NCBI GenBank assembly: GCA_937958365.1
Contig: CALFEW010001014.1
Coordinates: 1-7,956 of the forward strand
From: an uncultured Chloroflexota bacterium
Lineage (GTDB): Bacteria; Chloroflexota; Anaerolineae; Promineifilales; Promineifilaceae
Length of the DNA stretch: 7,956 nucleotides
Direction of reading: 5' to 3'
The notes under the pieces were generated by a model. The model ran no database searches and was not told the DNA's origin. It saw nothing but the letters and a program-made list of their open reading frames with translations. The translations under genes and the position numbers were made by a program. Positions 6,559 to 7,956 of this stretch are shown here, piece by piece; the first letter of the stretch is position 1; every line of letters starts with the position of its first letter.

Positions 6559-7056
6559 ATGAACACGTTCATTATTGGCTATGGCAATCCGCTGCGCGGC
6601 GACGATGGGGTGGGCTGGCGGGTGGTGGAAGAAATTGTCAATGGGCAATTGTCAATTGTCAATCGCCAACCGGAAACGTCCCCCAATCCGAAATCCGAAA
6701 TCCGAAATCCGAAATTGATTGCTGTGCATCAGTTGTTGCCAGAATTGGCGGAGCCGATCAGCGAAGCGGAGTTGGTGATTTTTGTGGATGCGGCGGTGGA
6801 AGGGGAGCCGGGGGTGGTGCGGACGCAGGCGGTGGAACCACGGCCGCAGCCGATGGGGGCGTTTACCCATCACTTTGACCCGGCAGGGTTGTTGGCGTAT
6901 GCGGGGGAGGTGTACGGCCGTTGCCCCCGCGCGTATTTGGTGACGGTAACGGCCGTTAGCCTGGGCTACGCAGAAACACTATCCCCTACCGTCGAGGCCG
7001 TGCTGCCAGAAGTGCTGGCCGAGATTCAGTCGCTCATTAGTCAAACCCGCGCATAA
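6559..7056 (+). CDS. hoxW: HoxW, hydrogenase maturation endopeptidase, with repeat-derived insert
   Basis: Nickel-sensing protease of the HycI/HybD/HoxW family that clips the HoxH C-terminus in the cytoplasm. The 165-residue product opens with the family N-terminus IIGYGNPLRGDDGVG; the likely metal-site residues are Asp16, Asp77 (FVDAAV) and His104 or His105 (THHFDP). The ATG at 6559 is preferred because it starts just before the conserved first strand, while the frame further upstream is translated heptad repeat; no clear Shine-Dalgarno is visible. Between the first helix (ending about 26) and the strand IAVHQLLPELAE (about 54), residues 27-53 are low-complexity and encoded by two heptad arrays, roughly 15 residues more than I expect there. 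Catalytic positions are intact, so it is probably functional; the insert would lie in a surface loop. Confidence 0.9.
   Translation: MNTFIIGYGNPLRGDDGVGWRVVEEIVNGQLSIVNRQPETSPNPKSEIRNPKLIAVHQLLPELAEPISEAELVIFVDAAVEGEPGVVRTQAVEPRPQPMGAFTHHFDPAGLLAYAGEVYGRCPRAYLVTVTAVSLGYAETLSPTVEAVLPEVLAEIQSLISQTRA
6634..6670. repeat. Heptad array inside hoxW, GTCAATT family
   Basis: About five degenerate 7-bp units of the GTCAATT/GTCAATC type lie within the hoxW reading frame and are translated as part of the low-complexity segment (QLSIVN). A second array of a different family follows 14 bp later. Confidence 0.75.
6685..6716. repeat. Heptad array inside hoxW, AATCCGA family
   Basis: Four perfect AATCCGA units plus a partial one lie within the hoxW frame. 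Because 7 is not a multiple of 3, each 21 bp encodes seven residues before repeating, visible in the protein as NPKSEIR followed by NPK. The same unit occurs in degenerate form before hoxE (1483-1519), so this is a dispersed family, not a local slippage product alone. Confidence 0.85.
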
Positions 7057-7057
7057 T

Positions 7058-7087
7058 TTGACACACCTTTCCTCATTGGCGTATGAT
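7058..7087 (+). promoter_or_regulatory. Sigma70-type promoter of the toxin-antitoxin module
   Basis: A perfect TTGACA (7058-7063) and TATGAT (7082-7087, five of six) are separated by 18 bp. It begins 2 bp after the hoxW stop. The ATG at 7083 is inside the -10 box, so transcripts starting near 7094 cannot use it; translation must start at 7119 or 7227. Confidence 0.75.
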
Positions 7088-7118
7088 CCATTTTAACGAG
7101 ACGCAGGATTGTCTGGAA

Positions 7119-7226
7119 ATGGATGACGAACTATTCTCCGATTTGTTAGAAAGTGTCCGAGTAGGTGGCGCTATTTTGCGAAGAGAGCAAAACGCGGCAC
7201 GAACATTCCATGTACAGAGTGTTACC
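7119..7226 (+). pseudogene. Possible N-terminal remnant of an XRE/HigA-type antitoxin
   Basis: The frame from the ATG at 7119 reads MDDELFSDLLESVRVGGAIL and goes on to RTFHV. This resembles the leader that precedes the helix-turn-helix domain in XRE-type antitoxins of the COG2944 kind (pattern ELLESVREGGxILRGE..PSRxF). The helix-turn-helix itself is missing: after about 36 residues the frame runs without a stop into the start of the ribbon-helix-helix antitoxin at 7227. It could be a dead fragment left by module replacement, or a real N-terminal extension giving a 102-residue hybrid antitoxin. The similarity is recalled from the family, not searched. Confidence 0.4.
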
Positions 7227-7427
7227 ATGACCGATTTAACAATTGCCTTGCCCAATGAGGTGATGATTAAACTACAAGAATTGGCCGAGTACCATAACGT
7301 CACCCCAGAAGATTTGGTGCGCGCCAGTGTAGAGGAACTGATCGCCTCGCCAGAGGAAACGTTCCAGAACGCGGTGGACTATATCTTACAAAAGAACCAA
7401 AAGCTCTATCAACGATTAGCCGCCTGA
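7227..7427 (+). CDS. Ribbon-helix-helix-like antitoxin paired with Doc toxin
   Basis: Likely antitoxin and autorepressor. The 66-residue product from the ATG at 7227 begins with a short strand MTDLTIALP, then helices around LQELAEYH and TPEDLVRASVEELI, the arrangement of short ribbon-helix-helix (CopG/Arc-like) DNA-binding proteins; the polar C-terminal part (about 40-66, ending in LYQRLAA) would bind and block the toxin. Its TGA overlaps the toxin ATG by one base (TGATG), the usual coupling in type II modules. The frame is open further upstream to 7083, with a possible alternative start at 7119; 7227 is chosen because it matches the normal start and size of such antitoxins. The ribosome site is weak (AGAG, 8 nt away). 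It lacks the Phd sequence pattern. The Dna-binding fold is assigned by pattern only. Confidence 0.7.
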   Translation: MTDLTIALPNEVMIKLQELAEYHNVTPEDLVRASVEELIASPEETFQNAVDYILQKNQKLYQRLAA

Positions 7428-7810
7428 TGCGTTATCTGACTCTTAGCGAAGCGCTTGAATTGCATGAAAGAATTATCACGCAGACAGGCGGAGCAAGCGG
7501 TTTGCGCGATATGGGTGGTTTGGAGTCGGCTCTGGCACAACCGCGTATGACGTTTGAAAGAGAAGAACTCTACCCAACGACAGCCGAAAAAGCGGCGGCT
7601 TTGGGGTTTTCCATCATTCAAAATCACCCATTCGTGGACGGGAACAAGCGCACTGGACATGCGGCGATGGAAATCTTTCTGGTGTTGAATGGGTACGAAA
7701 TTGACAAATCGGTAGATGAGCAGGAAGCAGTTATTTTGCAGGTAGCCTCTGGCTCCTTGACTCGCAGGGCTTTTACGAATTGGGTACGCACGTCCATCCA
7801 AAAACGATAA
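7427..7810 (+). CDS. doc: Doc (death-on-curing) family toxin, Fic fold
   Basis: Toxin of a type II toxin-antitoxin module. The 127-residue product is the usual Doc size, and the Fic-loop motif HPFVDGNKRTGHA lies at 67-79, with His67, Asp71, Asn73, Lys74 and Arg75. The NKR form, with Lys where Fic AMP-transferases have Gly, is typical of Doc, which in phage P1 phosphorylates and inactivates EF-Tu. The first segment (YLTLSEALELHERII) and GLRDMGGLESALAQP (25-39) are also family-typical. It is translated from an ATG overlapping the antitoxin stop. The GC content of this module looks lower than that of the hox genes, consistent with separate acquisition. All catalytic residues are intact, so the toxin is probably active and held by the upstream antitoxin. 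Confidence 0.92.
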   Translation: MRYLTLSEALELHERIITQTGGASGLRDMGGLESALAQPRMTFEREELYPTTAEKAAALGFSIIQNHPFVDGNKRTGHAAMEIFLVLNGYEIDKSVDEQEAVILQVASGSLTRRAFTNWVRTSIQKR

Positions 7811-7871
7811 ACTCTATCTGCTGAATCTCTTCATATTTCCCACATTGTGTAATAGTCAAGAGATGGTCAAA

Positions 7872-7955
7872 GTCATTCTGAGCGGAGTCTTCGGAGCGAA
7901 GAATCCCTATTTCTCGGCAGTAGGGGATTCTTCCTCGAAGACTCGTCAGAATGAC
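7872..7955. repeat. 84-bp near-palindromic dispersed-type repeat (REP/MITE-like)
   Basis: The ends GTCATTCTGA (7872-7881) and TCAGAATGAC (7946-7955) are perfect complements, and complementarity continues inward through GAGTCTTCG and GAAGAATCCC with small bulges to a loop near TTTCTCGGCAG. The GTCATTCTGAG...GAAGAATCCC sequence is of a type I know as an intergenic repeat scattered in several bacterial phyla. It starts 61 bp after doc and could also act as a transcript end. The 61-bp stretch 7811-7871 shows nothing I can name. Confidence 0.7.
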
Positions 7956-7956
7956 A

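Noticed and set aside
1474..6716. CRISPR array, considered because of repeated short units
   Set aside because: Units are 7 bp, contiguous and degenerate, without unique spacers, and no cas genes are present.

Overview
This window looks like part of a chromosome from a free-living, probably filamentous bacterium. Chloroflexota (Anaerolineae/Caldilineae-like) is my best guess, from protein style, moderately high GC and the abundance of degenerate 7-bp tandem repeats; this is inference and not proven by any marker gene here. Every gene lies on the + strand.

Layout. (1) Positions 1-1268 hold the C-terminal part of a molybdenum/tungsten formate dehydrogenase catalytic subunit (fdhA), cut by the left window edge. 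(2) A 263-bp gap (1269-1531) holds a hairpin over the fdhA stop codon, a second perfect 12-bp hairpin followed by a T-run that also reads as a Crp/Fnr-type operator (TGTGA-N6-TCACA), a degenerate heptad repeat array and a strong Shine-Dalgarno. (3) Positions 1532-6470 hold a complete bidirectional NAD-linked [NiFe] hydrogenase operon of the group 3d type, hoxE-hoxF-hoxU-hoxY-hoxH, followed by the endopeptidase gene hoxW (6559-7056). The first four genes overlap or nearly touch; hoxH and hoxW are each preceded by an 80-90-bp gap made largely of inverted heptad repeats. (4) Positions 7058-7810 hold a toxin-antitoxin module with its own good sigma70-type promoter: a short ribbon-helix-helix-like antitoxin and a Doc-type Fic-fold toxin. 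Just before the antitoxin, in the same frame, lies what seems to be the beheaded start of a different (XRE-type) antitoxin. (5) The right end carries an 84-bp near-palindromic dispersed-type repeat (7872-7955).

How the genes work together. HoxE, HoxF and HoxU form the diaphorase (NADH side, FMN and Fe-S clusters), and HoxY and HoxH form the hydrogenase heterodimer. HoxW should trim 25 residues from the HoxH C-terminus after nickel insertion. The upstream fdhA suggests that formate oxidation (or CO2 reduction) might share the HoxEF(U) diaphorase with the hydrogenase, linking formate, NAD(H) and H2; this is inference from gene order.

Two genome-scale signatures stand out. Four different families of 7-bp tandem repeats lie in the hox region, and two of them lie inside the hoxW reading frame, where they are translated as an extra loop. 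The palindrome ACGGCCGT occurs ten times, always inside genes and in all three reading frames, reminiscent of the cyanobacterial HIP1 element.
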